From Armatimonadota bacterium (GTDB taxonomy: Bacteria; Armatimonadota; UBA5829), in NCBI GenBank assembly GCA_029907315.1, contig JARYME010000006.1, forward strand, positions 1-52,368: a stretch of DNA of 52,368 nucleotides, read 5' to 3'. Below are positions 1 through 12,096 of this stretch, in pieces. The first letter of the stretch is position 1, and each line of letters starts with the position of its first letter. The notes below the pieces were generated by a model. The model was not told the DNA's origin, made no database searches, and saw only the letters and a program-made list of their open reading frames with translations. The position numbers and the translations under genes were made by a program.

Positions 1-391
1 GATCGATGTTTGCGAGGAAAACGTACTTTGAGGATCTGTACTCCGTGGGGAGCCTGGGTCTGAAGTCTTCGAAGACGTTTAGCTCAGTCCTTATGGTTTG
101 TGCGTTGTTCAGGTCTTCGTGGTATGCGCCTTTCCAATGAAATGTCTTTTTCCCCGGCACGATTTGCAGTCCGCGTGTGTCAACACCGCGCGATCTGAGA
201 AATGCCAGATGTTCTTCCGGGAAGTCGTCTCCGACAACACCAACCAAGCGGACAGGTGCAAAGAAGCTAGCAGCTACTGAAGAATACACTGCCGCACCAC
301 CTAATGCCCGCTCGACCCTGCCAGCAGGAGTCTCTACCGAGTCAAGGGCGACACTTCCCACGATCAAAACGCAGTTGGCTTCACCAGTCAA
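1..391 (-). CDS. PfkB-family carbohydrate kinase, N-terminal fragment (runs off the window edge)
   Basis: Not in the ORF track because it is truncated. The reverse strand from a TTG at 391 reads LTGEANCVLIVGSVALDSVETPAGRVERALGGAAVYSSVAASFFAPVRLVGVVGDDFPEEHLAFLRSRGVDTRGLQIVPGKKTFHWKGAYHEDLNNAQTIRTELNVFEDFRPRLPTEYRSSKYVFLANID with no stop. Good SD (GGAGGT) upstream; PfkB-like GGAA and VGDD motifs. Confidence 0.82.
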   Translation of the reverse strand, partial: MTGEANCVLIVGSVALDSVETPAGRVERALGGAAVYSSVAASFFAPVRLVGVVGDDFPEEHLAFLRSRGVDTRGLQIVPGKKTFHWKGAYHEDLNNAQTIRTELNVFEDFRPRLPTEYRSSKYVFLANID

Positions 392-477
392 TTCTCAGCG
401 ACCTCCACCGCGATAACGCTGTTGGCCCGGCAAACTGTCTGCCGAACGTCTTCTGCCGTGCGAGCGCCGGCCGGATG

Positions 478-2570
<2,093 letters not shown>

Positions 2571-2640
2571 TCAGGAAACGGAGCTTCGGCTTGGGAGCTT
2601 GCAAGCTGCCGATTTGTGTTGCGCACAGGACTCCCAGCGA

Positions 2641-3702
2641 TCAATTCGCTGATGAGTTTGTATTCGAACGACGCACGGGGTCGACGATGACACCATCGAA
2701 AACTGCAGCAGACGATTTGACGCTGCACTTCTGAGCTACTACACAGCGTTCCAGCATAGTACCCCGCATAACACACGCGCCGTGCCACAGAATGCTTTGC
2801 TTTACCACAGCGCCTTCTTCCAACACACAATCATCCGCCAGCACGGAGTACTCGAGCAGCCGTGCTCCCTTTTCGATCCTGCAGTTATTGCCGATGACAA
2901 CAGGATATCCTATTTCTGCACTCGGGTCAATTTCGACATTCTCTCCCATCCAGACGTATTTGCGCACTTCAGGAACGGGTATCTTGATGTCTACTCGACC
3001 GTTCATAGCGTCGATATGGGCTTCGCGGTATTTCCGGAGGTTACCTACGTCTTTCCAATAGCTGGACGTTAGGTACCCGAAGAATCTTCTTTTTTGCTCC
3101 AGCAGCATGGGAAACAGATCGTTGCCAAACCCGTAGTGCACGCCTTTCGGTATAAGCTCGAATATGTCGCGGCTGAACACATACACACCGGTATTTGCCG
3201 AGTTCGAGAATATAACTTCTCCCTTTGGTTTCTCTAGAAACCGGGTGATGCGACCGCGGTCGTTCATAAGGGCGATTCCGTATTCGGATGGGTCGTCCAC
3301 CAGCGACAGGGCGATTGTAGCGATAGCTTTCTTTTCTTTGTGAAACTGCACTAGGCGAGTGAGATCCATGTCAACCAGATCATCACCGCCTACAACCACA
3401 AAGGTGTCCTCATCGAAGAAGTCTTCGCACCGTTTCAGGCTGCCGGCATCGCCCCAGAGGCGGTCTTCGGGTGAGTAGTGAATCCGCACTCCCCATCGTT
3501 CGCCGCTGCCGAAGTGGGCTTGGATCTGGTCTCCGAGGTAGTGAAGGTTGACGATGATGTCTTTTATGCCGTTTCTGGCGAGCATCTCAACTATGTGCTC
3601 CATAACGGGTTTGTTGACTATGGGGACCATAGGCTTGGGAATGTTTCTAGTAAGCGGGTCCAACCTCGATCCGACCCCGGCAGCCAAAATCATTGCTTTC
3701 AT
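2641..3702 (-). CDS. NDP-sugar pyrophosphorylase / mannose-1-phosphate guanylyltransferase-like nucleotidyltransferase
   Basis: N-terminal MKAMILAAGVGSRLDPLTRNIPKPMVPIVNKPVMEHIV; C-terminal left-handed helix-type repeats. Confidence 0.93.
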   Translation of the reverse strand: MKAMILAAGVGSRLDPLTRNIPKPMVPIVNKPVMEHIVEMLARNGIKDIIVNLHYLGDQIQAHFGSGERWGVRIHYSPEDRLWGDAGSLKRCEDFFDEDTFVVVGGDDLVDMDLTRLVQFHKEKKAIATIALSLVDDPSEYGIALMNDRGRITRFLEKPKGEVIFSNSANTGVYVFSRDIFELIPKGVHYGFGNDLFPMLLEQKRRFFGYLTSSYWKDVGNLRKYREAHIDAMNGRVDIKIPVPEVRKYVWMGENVEIDPSAEIGYPVVIGNNCRIEKGARLLEYSVLADDCVLEEGAVVKQSILWHGACVMRGTMLERCVVAQKCSVKSSAAVFDGVIVDPVRRSNTNSSAN

Positions 3703-3749
3703 AGCTTGCTACACCTTGTCGGCAGTATATCTTTCTTTGTTGTCTTTCG

Positions 3750-4880
3750 TTAGTCACTGAGCTCCTGGACGCATTTTCGTACTGCTTCAGCTACCTGTTC
3801 CCGCTGTGATGTCGTTAGCTCTGGAAAAACAGGCAGACTTAGTACTTCCCTGGCTGCTTTTTCAGCTTCGGGAAAGTCACCTTCCTTGTATCCCAATCGA
3901 GCATAAGCCTTCTGCACGTGTAACGGGCTGGGATAAAACACAGCAGACCCGACGCCCATCTCCGCAAGCCGTGCTTTAAGCTCGTCTCGCTTTGGAAAGC
4001 GGATGGTGAATTGATGATACGTGTGATAATTGTCGGCTTTGGTGACCGGAAGCTGCAGAGGTAGGTCTTGGAACGCCTCCATGTAATAAGCCGCGTTGGC
4101 AGAGCGCGCCGCATTCCAGGCGTCAAGATAGCTCAACTTTACGCGCAGTATTGCCGCCTGTATCTCATCCAGCCTGCTGCAGTAGCCTACGTACTGGTAC
4201 GAATAAGCACCATCCTGGCCGTGGAAACGCAGCGACTTCGCACGCTCACACAGATTGGGATCGTTCGTCAATACCATGCCGCCATCGCCGCAGGCGCCGA
4301 GGTTTTTCGTGGGGTAGAAACTCAGAGTTGTCGCGTCTCCGAATGCTCCAATACCTTTGCCTTTGTGCCTTGCCCCAATGGCTTGAGCGCCGTCTGCGAC
4401 AAGCATCAGACCGTACTTCTTTGCTATTTGTTCGAGCCGCTCCATCTGAGCGCACTGCCCGTAAAGATGAACCGGCAGAATAGCTTTTGTCCGTTCGGTT
4501 ATCGCTTGCTCAACTAGGTTCGGATCAAGGTTGTAGTCTAAGGGGTCTATGTCCACGTAGACCGGCTTGGCGCCTACGATCATTATTGCTTCCGTTGTGG
4601 CGACGAATGTGAACGGTGTTGTGACTACCTCATCGCCTGGTCCCACCCCGGCTGCTGCTAGTGCCACTACTATTGCGTCAGTGCCGGAGTTTACTGCTAT
4701 CCCAAATCGAGATTCACAGACAGCGGGAATTTCTTCCTCTAACGCGCTAACGTTCGGTCCCAAAATGAATTGTCCGCTCTCGAGTACCGACTCAATTGCG
4801 GACGCAATCTCAGTCTTCAGCGCATCGATCTGCGCTTTTGGGTTTGCCATAGGTATAGCCAACGGCGTTGCTCCTTCCAC
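3750..4880 (-). CDS. DegT/DnrJ/EryC1/StrS-family sugar aminotransferase
   Basis: NSGTDAIVVALAAAGVGPGDEVVTTPFTFVATTEAI; SFYPTKNLGACGDGGMVLTND (PLP lysine region). Confidence 0.95.
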   Translation of the reverse strand: MEGATPLAIPMANPKAQIDALKTEIASAIESVLESGQFILGPNVSALEEEIPAVCESRFGIAVNSGTDAIVVALAAAGVGPGDEVVTTPFTFVATTEAIMIVGAKPVYVDIDPLDYNLDPNLVEQAITERTKAILPVHLYGQCAQMERLEQIAKKYGLMLVADGAQAIGARHKGKGIGAFGDATTLSFYPTKNLGACGDGGMVLTNDPNLCERAKSLRFHGQDGAYSYQYVGYCSRLDEIQAAILRVKLSYLDAWNAARSANAAYYMEAFQDLPLQLPVTKADNYHTYHQFTIRFPKRDELKARLAEMGVGSAVFYPSPLHVQKAYARLGYKEGDFPEAEKAAREVLSLPVFPELTTSQREQVAEAVRKCVQELSD

Positions 4881-4915
4881 GCGCTTTGGTCTACACGGTT
4901 CGAATACCGCGCAGT

Positions 4916-4945
4916 ATTATGCTGTGTTTTGGCTGGATCTGTCAA
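4916..4945 (-). promoter_or_regulatory. Sigma70-like promoter driving the DegT-to-PfkB minus-strand cluster
   Basis: Reverse strand reads TTGACA-18 nt-CATAAT directly upstream of the DegT gene. Confidence 0.45.
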
Positions 4946-5113
4946 ATGCGCTTGTCGGTTCCGGCAAACTTTCCCGTTTTGGGCAGTTGGCAGTCGATAC
5001 TCGAATTTATGCTTGACCGGCGGTTTTCCGCGAACATATCATGCGATTGAGTTGGTCGGCCACTGCGAAGACGGCGGCCGCGCGAGCAGTACGTTTGCCC
5101 GGAGGTTGAGTGA

Positions 5114-5818
5114 ATGAAAAGGTCCACCGTAAACAGGTACATTGAGATAGCCAAGAAAGCGTTTGCCGCGGCTGGGTTGCACTTGCCACCGTTCGCTTAT
5201 TGGACTGTCGAGGATTGGAAAAACAAGGGTCCAGAGGTTGATGAGATACGTCTTGCGCAGTTGGGTTGGGACGTCACGGATTTTGGGTCCGGCCGGTTTG
5301 AAGAATACGGGCGAACGCTGTTTACGCTACGCAACGGCTATCGGATGGATGGTTCCTATAACAAAACCTACGGCGAAAAGTTTATCCTCAACCCGCCTGG
5401 TCAGCGGGCCCCTCTTCACTTCCATCGCAGCAAAATGGAAGACATAATCAATCGCGGCGGCGGCAAGGTATTTATTCGGTTGTACGCGTCGACCCCCGAC
5501 GGAAAATGTTCGGAAGAGCCTTTCTCAGTAAGCATAGACGGGGTAAAGCACGAACTCGAGGCGGGCTCTGTGGTCTGTCTCGAACCGGGACAGAGCATCT
5601 ACATATACCCGGGCCTCATTCACCAGTTTTGGGGCGAGGGCGGTTTCGAGATTGACGGCGTCTGCTACACGGTTAGCGGCGAGGTAAGCTCAATCTGCGA
5701 CGATTGGCACGACAACTGTTTTTTGGAACCAATGGAGCGTTTTCCGAAGATAGAGGAGGACGAACCGCGCGTGCACTACTTGTGTCACGAGTATCCGCCA
5801 GCCGGAATGAATGCTTAG
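5114..5818 (+). CDS. D-lyxose ketol-isomerase-like cupin protein
   Basis: MKRSTVNRYIEIAKKAFAAAGLHLPPFAYWTVEDWK; GQRAPLHFHRSKMEDIINRGGG metal-binding cupin motif; family-like length. Confidence 0.82.
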   Translation: MKRSTVNRYIEIAKKAFAAAGLHLPPFAYWTVEDWKNKGPEVDEIRLAQLGWDVTDFGSGRFEEYGRTLFTLRNGYRMDGSYNKTYGEKFILNPPGQRAPLHFHRSKMEDIINRGGGKVFIRLYASTPDGKCSEEPFSVSIDGVKHELEAGSVVCLEPGQSIYIYPGLIHQFWGEGGFEIDGVCYTVSGEVSSICDDWHDNCFLEPMERFPKIEEDEPRVHYLCHEYPPAGMNA

Positions 5819-5890
5819 CTTTCCTTGCTGGAGCTTCCATTTCTCGTTCCGCGGCGCTGAACAAATGTGCTGTCATTGCGGAAAGTAAGC

Positions 5891-6661
5891 TTATTCGCGT
5901 AGGCGGATGCACAGATCGCCCAGCATCTCCGCGAGTATGTCGTTGGTTGGGTAACCATGACCCAAGTGTTGAATAAAACCTTCAGCGGCGGCTCGTCCCA
6001 CCAATTGTCCCTGAGCTTGAGCGTTGTGTCTCATCTCTTCGATGTATGCATCCATCTTGTGGTGGTGCCGAAGCCATTCCCGCTGTGATTCATGGCAGGC
6101 GAGCATTTGCTCCTTGACGTCCATAACACTGGAAATGTCGACGACGTTCGTGAGTGGTAGCGGCCTGCCGAATATGTCTACAAGTCCCATTGCGTTCCAG
6201 TAGTACAGGTGGGGCACTCCTGAAGTAGTCTCATGCGCAGACTGTGAGTCACAGTTCGGCACAGGGGCCAAGAAACACGCATTGCGCACAAGCCTAGACA
6301 TCTCTTCGTGGTCGACCATATAATCCGTCGGAGGATGTGTAAATACGATAGTCGGGTCTACTTCCCTGAGCACTCGGTATGTTATCTTGCGGTACCACGA
6401 ATCGTATTGTATTTCGCCATCGTGCCCGCCGGCGTAGTGGAAGCGGGCTCCTATTATCTTGGCAGACTTGGCATTTTCAGCCAGCCGCTTTCGCCTGATC
6501 TCGTATTCGGAGAGGGATGCCGACCCGTATTCTCCGCCTGCCATTACGGCGATGTGGATTTCGTGTCCTCGCTGCGCGAGAAGCGCAAGAGTTCCTGCGC
6601 ATTGGAATTCGACGTCGTCAGGATGAGCACCGAAAGCCAGTACCCTAGCCAATGTCTGCAC
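5891..6661 (-). CDS. PIG-L-family deacetylase (LmbE-like)
   Basis: VLAFGAHPDDVEFQCAGTLALLAQRGHEIHIAVMAGGEYGS; THPPTDYMVDHEEMSRLV. Confidence 0.92.
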   Translation of the reverse strand: MQTLARVLAFGAHPDDVEFQCAGTLALLAQRGHEIHIAVMAGGEYGSASLSEYEIRRKRLAENAKSAKIIGARFHYAGGHDGEIQYDSWYRKITYRVLREVDPTIVFTHPPTDYMVDHEEMSRLVRNACFLAPVPNCDSQSAHETTSGVPHLYYWNAMGLVDIFGRPLPLTNVVDISSVMDVKEQMLACHESQREWLRHHHKMDAYIEEMRHNAQAQGQLVGRAAAEGFIQHLGHGYPTNDILAEMLGDLCIRLRE

Positions 6662-6892
6662 CTCCGCGAGGTTTTGTTCTTGTTCTTCTCCTCATTTCCT
6701 CGATATGACGTCGTAAACCTGCTTTTGATGTGCGGTTGCTGTTGTGCCTGTCGGATCAAGTTGAAATAATCGTGAGTGCAACGTAGGTATTTCGAGGCAG
6801 TAAGTCGAATTCGGCTAATCGGAGTAGGCAGTCCGTGTCACAGCGGCGATTGTCTAGCGGAAGTTGTTTTTATACGGAGGTTGGGCGCGTCG

Positions 6893-7777
6893 ATGCGCAT
6901 TCTCAAAGGTCTTTTCAGTAAGGTTGATCAACTGCTCACTGGCAGGCGTCCAGTGGACGACGAGCTTTTCGACGAATTGGAAGACACCCTGATACAAGCA
7001 GATTTGAGCGTGAGAACGGCAGCCAAGCTTGTAGACGCCCTCCGGCAGCAGTCGAGAAGTAAGCGCCTGCATGAAGTGGAGGAGATTAAGGAGTGTCTCA
7101 AAAGTCTCCTCAAAGAGATCTTAGTGTCCAACGGGGATCAACGTATCAAGCAGCCGTCGCAAAAGCCTTCCGTATATCTATTTGTCGGCGTGAACGGTGT
7201 TGGCAAGACGACTACAATAGCCAAGCTTGCTCATCGCTTCAAGAACCAGGGCTTTCGAGTTCTCCTTTCTGCTGCGGATACGTTTCGGGCAGCTGCTGTC
7301 GACCAGATGGAGATTTGGGCGAACAGGGTAGGCGTCGACATCGTGAAACACCGTCCAGGTGCAGACCCGGGCGCTGTCGTCTTCGACTCCATTCAGGCGG
7401 CTGCCGCTCGCGGAATCGATGCTGTATTGATAGATACTGCCGGCAGACTGCACACGAAGAGCAACCTGATGCAGGAGCTGGCAAAAGTGGGCCGCATCTG
7501 TCGCAAAGCGTTGGACAGGGATCCCGACGAAACTATACTGGTGTTGGACGCAACAACGGGTCAGAATGCGGTAAACCAAGCTCGCGAATTCACGGCAGCC
7601 GTTCCAGTTACTGGCATAGCGCTGGCGAAACTCGACGGAACCGCGAAAGGCGGTATTGTGGTGACGATCAAAGATGAGCTTGGTCTGCCTATCAAGCTTG
7701 TGGCGACCGGCGAACAACTTGATGATTTGGATGACTTCGATGCTGAGGAATTCGTGGATGCTCTTTTCGAGGATTGA
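6893..7777 (+). CDS. ftsY: Signal recognition particle receptor FtsY
   Basis: [47 protein letters not shown], TKxD-like [10 protein letters not shown]. The ORF opens at 6776, but the core starts at ATG 6893. Confidence 0.95.
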   Translation: MRILKGLFSKVDQLLTGRRPVDDELFDELEDTLIQADLSVRTAAKLVDALRQQSRSKRLHEVEEIKECLKSLLKEILVSNGDQRIKQPSQKPSVYLFVGVNGVGKTTTIAKLAHRFKNQGFRVLLSAADTFRAAAVDQMEIWANRVGVDIVKHRPGADPGAVVFDSIQAAAARGIDAVLIDTAGRLHTKSNLMQELAKVGRICRKALDRDPDETILVLDATTGQNAVNQAREFTAAVPVTGIALAKLDGTAKGGIVVTIKDELGLPIKLVATGEQLDDLDDFDAEEFVDALFED

Positions 7778-7832
7778 GCAATATGTATCCCACAGCTGAT
7801 GGGGCTGAACACGGGTCCTGCTCGGCGAAGGG

Positions 7833-8567
7833 GTGCTTCGGAGTTGCGGTGTGGACAAACCTTACCTTAGCCTCATAATTCCTGCTTACAACGAGCAGCA
7901 GCGAATCGGGCAAACATTGTCGGCAGTCGCGCAGTATCTCGACCAAACCGGCTGGACATACGAGATTATAGCTGTAAATGACGGCAGCACGGATAAAACC
8001 CACGAGCTTATGTTGGAGGCAGCGGCGAATCTGGATTCGCTGAGGATTATCAGCTATCAGCCTAATCACGGAAAGGGATACGCAGTTCGACAAGGGGTTT
8101 TTGCGTCTCGGGGTGAGTATGTCGGTTTCTCCGACGCCGACTTGTCCGCTCCAATAGACGAACTTCCGAAATTGTTTGCTGCGATGGAAAAAGGCTATGA
8201 CGTGGCCGTTGGTTCGAGAGCAGTTAAGGGAGCCCAAATAGAGACTCATCAACCTTTGTATAGGGAGCTGGGTGGAAAAGCTCTCAATCTTGTGATACGA
8301 CTTCTGGCGGTTCCGGGCATTCACGACACGCAGTGCGGATTTAAGCTGTTCAGGGGTGATGTTGCCCGGAGGATTTTTAGTCTGTGTTTCGTTGACGGCT
8401 GGAGCTTCGACGTGGAAGTGCTCTATTTGGCTAGACGACTTGGTTACAAGGTCGCGGAGATCCCTGTGCGGTGGTCACACGCAGCCGATTCAAAAATCAG
8501 GCCCTTTCGCGCCGGCTTGCAGCTCTTGTGGGATATAGTCCGCATCCGCACGCGACATCGCTTCTGA
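7833..8567 (+). CDS. Glycosyltransferase family 2 (dolichyl-phosphate hexose synthase-like)
   Basis: LSLIIPAYNEQQRIGQTLSAV; DGSTDKTHEL; FSDADLSAPIDELPKLF; DTQCGFKLF. GTG start at 7833 or 7851. Confidence 0.92.
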   Translation: MLRSCGVDKPYLSLIIPAYNEQQRIGQTLSAVAQYLDQTGWTYEIIAVNDGSTDKTHELMLEAAANLDSLRIISYQPNHGKGYAVRQGVFASRGEYVGFSDADLSAPIDELPKLFAAMEKGYDVAVGSRAVKGAQIETHQPLYRELGGKALNLVIRLLAVPGIHDTQCGFKLFRGDVARRIFSLCFVDGWSFDVEVLYLARRLGYKVAEIPVRWSHAADSKIRPFRAGLQLLWDIVRIRTRHRF

Positions 8568-8651
8568 TTCGTACTTGCAAAGCAGGTTCTTTGTGTCGGT
8601 TGAGCCGTGCGCATCGCACCGACCGAACTCCACCACTAAGGCGCTCAAGAG

Positions 8652-8681
8652 TTGACTTCTGACAGCGGTTGAGTTTATAAT
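8652..8681 (+). promoter_or_regulatory. Sigma70-like promoter upstream of the gdhA leader
   Basis: TTGACT (8652-8657), 18-nt spacer, TATAAT (8676-8681). Confidence 0.65.
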
Positions 8682-8738
8682 CGCAATGCAACGACGTTGT
8701 TGCAAATTCCGATAAGCGAAGCGGCTTCTTGGGCATCG

Positions 8739-8776
8739 AGGCCCCTGCTGCACAATATGGCGGCGGGGGCCTTTTT
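8739..8776 (+). terminator. Strong intrinsic terminator between promoter and gdhA (attenuator or sRNA terminator)
   Basis: AGGCCCCTGCTGC (8739-8751) pairs with GCGGCGGGGGCCT (8760-8772): 13 bp with two G-U pairs, 8-nt loop, followed by a T run to 8776. Confidence 0.8.
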
Positions 8777-8842
8777 GCATGCCGGGATGATTCCTGGGAA
8801 ACTTGAACTCAAGAAATATTGGTTGTAAGGAGGAATTTTGCT

Positions 8843-10111
8843 ATGAGTAATTGTTCGTCTGGCGCAGCACAGGCAAACCCATTTGCAATTGCACAGGCGC
8901 AACTGGACAAAGCTGCAGCCAAGATTGGGCTGGACCCTTCAGTTCACGCGGTCTTGCGAGAGCCGATGAGGGAACTCCACGTGTCTCTGCCAGTGCGTAT
9001 GGACGATGGTACCGTCAGGGTGTTCAAGGGTTTCAGAGTACAGTATAACGATGCTCGCGGCCCGAACAAGGGTGGCATAAGGTTTCATCCTGACGAGACC
9101 ATCGACACCGTGCGAGCGCTGGCTGCGTGGATGACGTGGAAGTGCGCAGTGGTCGACATTCCGCTCGGCGGTGGAAAAGGTGGAGTCGTATGCAATCCCA
9201 AAGAGATGTCGGAGGCTGAGCTCGAACGCCTGAGCCGTGCTTACATCGACCAAGTGGGACGCATTCTCGGGCCTGAAAAAGATATACCGGCGCCGGACGT
9301 GTACACGACTCCGCAGATAATGGCGTGGATGATGGACGAGTACTGCAAGATAACGGGCTATCATGCGCCGGGAGTTATTACGGGCAAGCCGCTTGCTGTG
9401 GGCGGTTCCGAAGGGCGAGGGGACGCAACAGCCCGCGGCGGGGCATATACGGTGCGCGAGGCCGCCAAGCACTTGGGTATCGATCTTACAAAATCCACGT
9501 GTGCAATTCAGGGGTTCGGCAACGCAGGACAGTACGCAGCCCTGTTGTTCTCGAGCCTACTTGGCTGCAAGATAGTGGCAGTCAGTGATACCAAAGGGGG
9601 TATATATGACGCGAGCGGCCTCGATCCCCAGAAGGTAGTTGAGCATAAACAAGCTACGGGCTCTGTAGTGGGATTTCCCGGTGCGCGTCAGATCTCGAAC
9701 GAGGAGCTGCTGGAGTTGGAGGTCGACGTTCTTGTTCCTGCGGCCCTCGAAGGCGTGATTACGGAACACAACGCGCCCAATATCAAGGCCAAGATCATCT
9801 GTGAACTTGCCAACGGACCAACGACGCCGGAAGCCGACGAGATCCTCTACCAGAGGGGTGTGTTCGTTATCCCGGACTTCCTGGCCAATGCCGGTGGCGT
9901 GACCGTGTCGTATTTTGAGTGGGTGCAGAACCTAATGAACTACTATTGGGAAGAAGAAGAAGTCCACGCCAAACTCGACAAGAAGATGACCAAGGCTTTC
10001 GCCGATGTGCTATCAGCTTCCTTGGAGCACAAAGTGGATATGCGCACGGCGGCGTACATTGTTGCTATTCAGCGCGTGGCGGAAGCTATGAAGTTGAGAG
10101 GTTGGGTCTAA
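8843..10111 (+). CDS. gdhA: Glu/Leu/Phe/Val dehydrogenase (glutamate dehydrogenase)
   Basis: GGAKGGV-like [40 protein letters not shown] before ATG 8843. Confidence 0.93.
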   Translation: MSNCSSGAAQANPFAIAQAQLDKAAAKIGLDPSVHAVLREPMRELHVSLPVRMDDGTVRVFKGFRVQYNDARGPNKGGIRFHPDETIDTVRALAAWMTWKCAVVDIPLGGGKGGVVCNPKEMSEAELERLSRAYIDQVGRILGPEKDIPAPDVYTTPQIMAWMMDEYCKITGYHAPGVITGKPLAVGGSEGRGDATARGGAYTVREAAKHLGIDLTKSTCAIQGFGNAGQYAALLFSSLLGCKIVAVSDTKGGIYDASGLDPQKVVEHKQATGSVVGFPGARQISNEELLELEVDVLVPAALEGVITEHNAPNIKAKIICELANGPTTPEADEILYQRGVFVIPDFLANAGGVTVSYFEWVQNLMNYYWEEEEVHAKLDKKMTKAFADVLSASLEHKVDMRTAAYIVAIQRVAEAMKLRGWV

Positions 10112-10132
10112 AACACCCTGATCTCGGATTTG

Positions 10133-10156
10133 AAGGGGCCCTTCGGGGCCCTTTTT
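10133..10156 (+). terminator. Intrinsic terminator after gdhA
   Basis: AAGGGGCCC-TTC-GGGGCCCTT (one mismatch), then T-tract. Confidence 0.7.
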
Positions 10157-10350
10157 CTATAACTCCACGACAATATACTTGTGTGTTCCAGCCGGGGAAA
10201 TCTCGTGGATTGGCAGTACTGTTGTCCTGAAACCAGTCTGCGCTTTTACTCGTCACAACTTGCAGAGCTGGGACGTCAATACGGACCGTGCGTCCTGTGG
10301 GAACAATTGACTGTCGATCCGCACAACGCTAGTCGTAGGGGGCAATTCGC

Positions 10351-10920
10351 ATGAATACTTCACAGAAGTCGGCATTGAGCTTGGCAACTTTGTGTGCTCT
10401 TATACTTGGCATTTCTATAGACCTGTTTGCACAAAACCCGCCGCCAGTGACGCCGACTTCTGAGAGGACCTATACGGTGAGAATAGGTCCTGAGAACTCT
10501 CTGGAGCGTGCTGCGAGAGTGCGCGGACGAGTTTCATTCATTGCAGTTCCTTCCGAGGAGTCTCGTCAGAAAGTCATCAAGGTGGAGTTTGCAGTGGACG
10601 GTACCTTAATCGGCACTTCCGCCCAGAAACCGTTCCGCGCCGATTATGACACTGCGGCCATTCGCGACGGAAGGCATACTGTGAAAGCCGTTGGTCGCGA
10701 CACCGAAGGTAAAGAAGTGTGGGGCGCGTCCACGAGCATCGACGTCTCAAATGCGGGGCGCGGGAGCGAATCGCGTGAGCGGGGTTTGCGAGACGGTTCC
10801 AGCGCGAGACCGCCGTTCGACAGGCCTGGAGTCGGTGTAAGAGAGCGCCCTCGTGCAGCTCAGCCGCGGCGGACTGGTCAGCCGACTCCTAATCAGCCAA
10901 GTCGTGAAAGACCGGCTTAG
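10351..10920 (+). CDS. Secreted protein with Ig-like domain and Pro/Arg-rich linker (N-terminal half of an amber-interrupted gene?)
   Basis: Signal peptide MNTSQKSALSLATLCALILGISIDLFAQ; VKVEFAVDGTLIGTS...FRADYDT..IRDGRHTVKAVGRD is Ig-like. Ends with in-frame TAG 10918-10920. Confidence 0.7.
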   Translation: MNTSQKSALSLATLCALILGISIDLFAQNPPPVTPTSERTYTVRIGPENSLERAARVRGRVSFIAVPSEESRQKVIKVEFAVDGTLIGTSAQKPFRADYDTAAIRDGRHTVKAVGRDTEGKEVWGASTSIDVSNAGRGSESRERGLRDGSSARPPFDRPGVGVRERPRAAQPRRTGQPTPNQPSRERPA

Positions 10921-10941
10921 AGAACGACTCAATCCGGCCGA

Positions 10942-11433
10942 TTGCCTGCGCTTCCTGAGGGCATCGTTCTTGACCAAGAGTACGCCGACTCGCATCAGGG
11001 GTTTTCGATAAAGTACCCTCGCGGCTGGACTTTCGAAGATCAAACTGCAGCTATGAAGCCGAAGTCCGACCAGGAGTTTTGGATTCGATTCGGCACTTAT
11101 CCGCTCGAGAAATCCGTTATTGTTGTAAACATACGCAGGGTCAAGCTGGCTCCGGGAACGGATGCCCAGGCTTTCGCGCGTCAGAACAGCTATGTCAAAG
11201 CTTGGGAGCAGAAAACCGTACTGGGCAGGCCGGCCTTTGCGTGTACCAGCCGAGTACTTTCGCCCAAGCCGGCCGTTGTTCACAGGCTTATTATAATCGG
11301 CGACGGATTCGCGTGGTTGATGAATTGCACCGATTACACCGGTAAGTCGCCTGAGGCAAGCCTTTCTATTTTCGAGAATATGGTTGCTAGTTTGAGAATT
11401 GCATCAGGTGAAAAACCTGCTCGCAAGCAATAA
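10942..11433 (+). CDS. Hypothetical domain (GFSIKYPRGWTFED...), in the same frame as the upstream ORF; likely its C-terminal continuation
   Basis: Same reading frame as 10351-10920 with only one stop (TAG 10918) between. No signal peptide and no evident SD at TTG 10942. Confidence 0.65.
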   Translation: MPALPEGIVLDQEYADSHQGFSIKYPRGWTFEDQTAAMKPKSDQEFWIRFGTYPLEKSVIVVNIRRVKLAPGTDAQAFARQNSYVKAWEQKTVLGRPAFACTSRVLSPKPAVVHRLIIIGDGFAWLMNCTDYTGKSPEASLSIFENMVASLRIASGEKPARKQ

Positions 11434-11454
11434 CCAAAGCTTGCCGGTTGTTCG

Positions 11455-11952
11455 CTAGCCTCCGAATCGTTCCCAGTGCAGTACTTCGGACAGAGATTTC
11501 TTGGGCGGATTCGGAACCGCCGCCGGCCTTCCTATAGCTACTAGGCTCACCAGAGTGTATTTGTCCGGAACGTTAAGAAGCCGAGCGATTTCATCGCAGT
11601 AGGGTTTCTTGTCTCCAGCGACCCAGCATGCACCCAGTCCGTGAGCGTGTGCTGCCAAAAGGATGTTTTGCGTTGCTGCACTGCCGTCTTCTAAGTAGTA
11701 CTTTACTTTTTCGCAGAAGACAGCTATACAGCACCCGGCATCAGCAATGAATTTTCCGTGATCGGTGGTCTCAGCGATTTTCTGAAGCATCTCTCGGTCG
11801 GTGATTGCTATGAACTGCCACGGTTGCAGATTTATTGCTGTTGCCGCCAGCCGTCCGCAGTCGACTATGTCCTCGATGACGCCCCGATCGATAGATTCCT
11901 GTTTGTAGGAACGAACACTCCTGCGCGTTTTCAGACACTCAATCGCGTCCAC
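11455..11952 (-). CDS. Nitroreductase-family protein
   Basis: MDAIECLKTRRSVRSYKQESIDRGVIEDIVDCGRLAATAINLQPWQFIAI; AAHAHGLGACWVAG. Confidence 0.93.
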   Translation of the reverse strand: MDAIECLKTRRSVRSYKQESIDRGVIEDIVDCGRLAATAINLQPWQFIAITDREMLQKIAETTDHGKFIADAGCCIAVFCEKVKYYLEDGSAATQNILLAAHAHGLGACWVAGDKKPYCDEIARLLNVPDKYTLVSLVAIGRPAAVPNPPKKSLSEVLHWERFGG

Positions 11953-12096
11953 CAGCTTTCACCTCCTGTTTCATTCGAAACGTGTTTGCTAATACCCGAT
12001 TATCGCAGCGCCGGCTTTAGACCTTCGAGTTGCGTAAATACTCCGTGCGCGCCCGTGTTGACAGCGCAAATAATGCGTGTTAGATTCTAGCTTGCA

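Noticed and set aside
4890-4920. tRNA-like T-arm (GGTTCGAATACC)
   Set aside because: No matching acceptor, D or anticodon arms around it; lies in the DegT promoter region.
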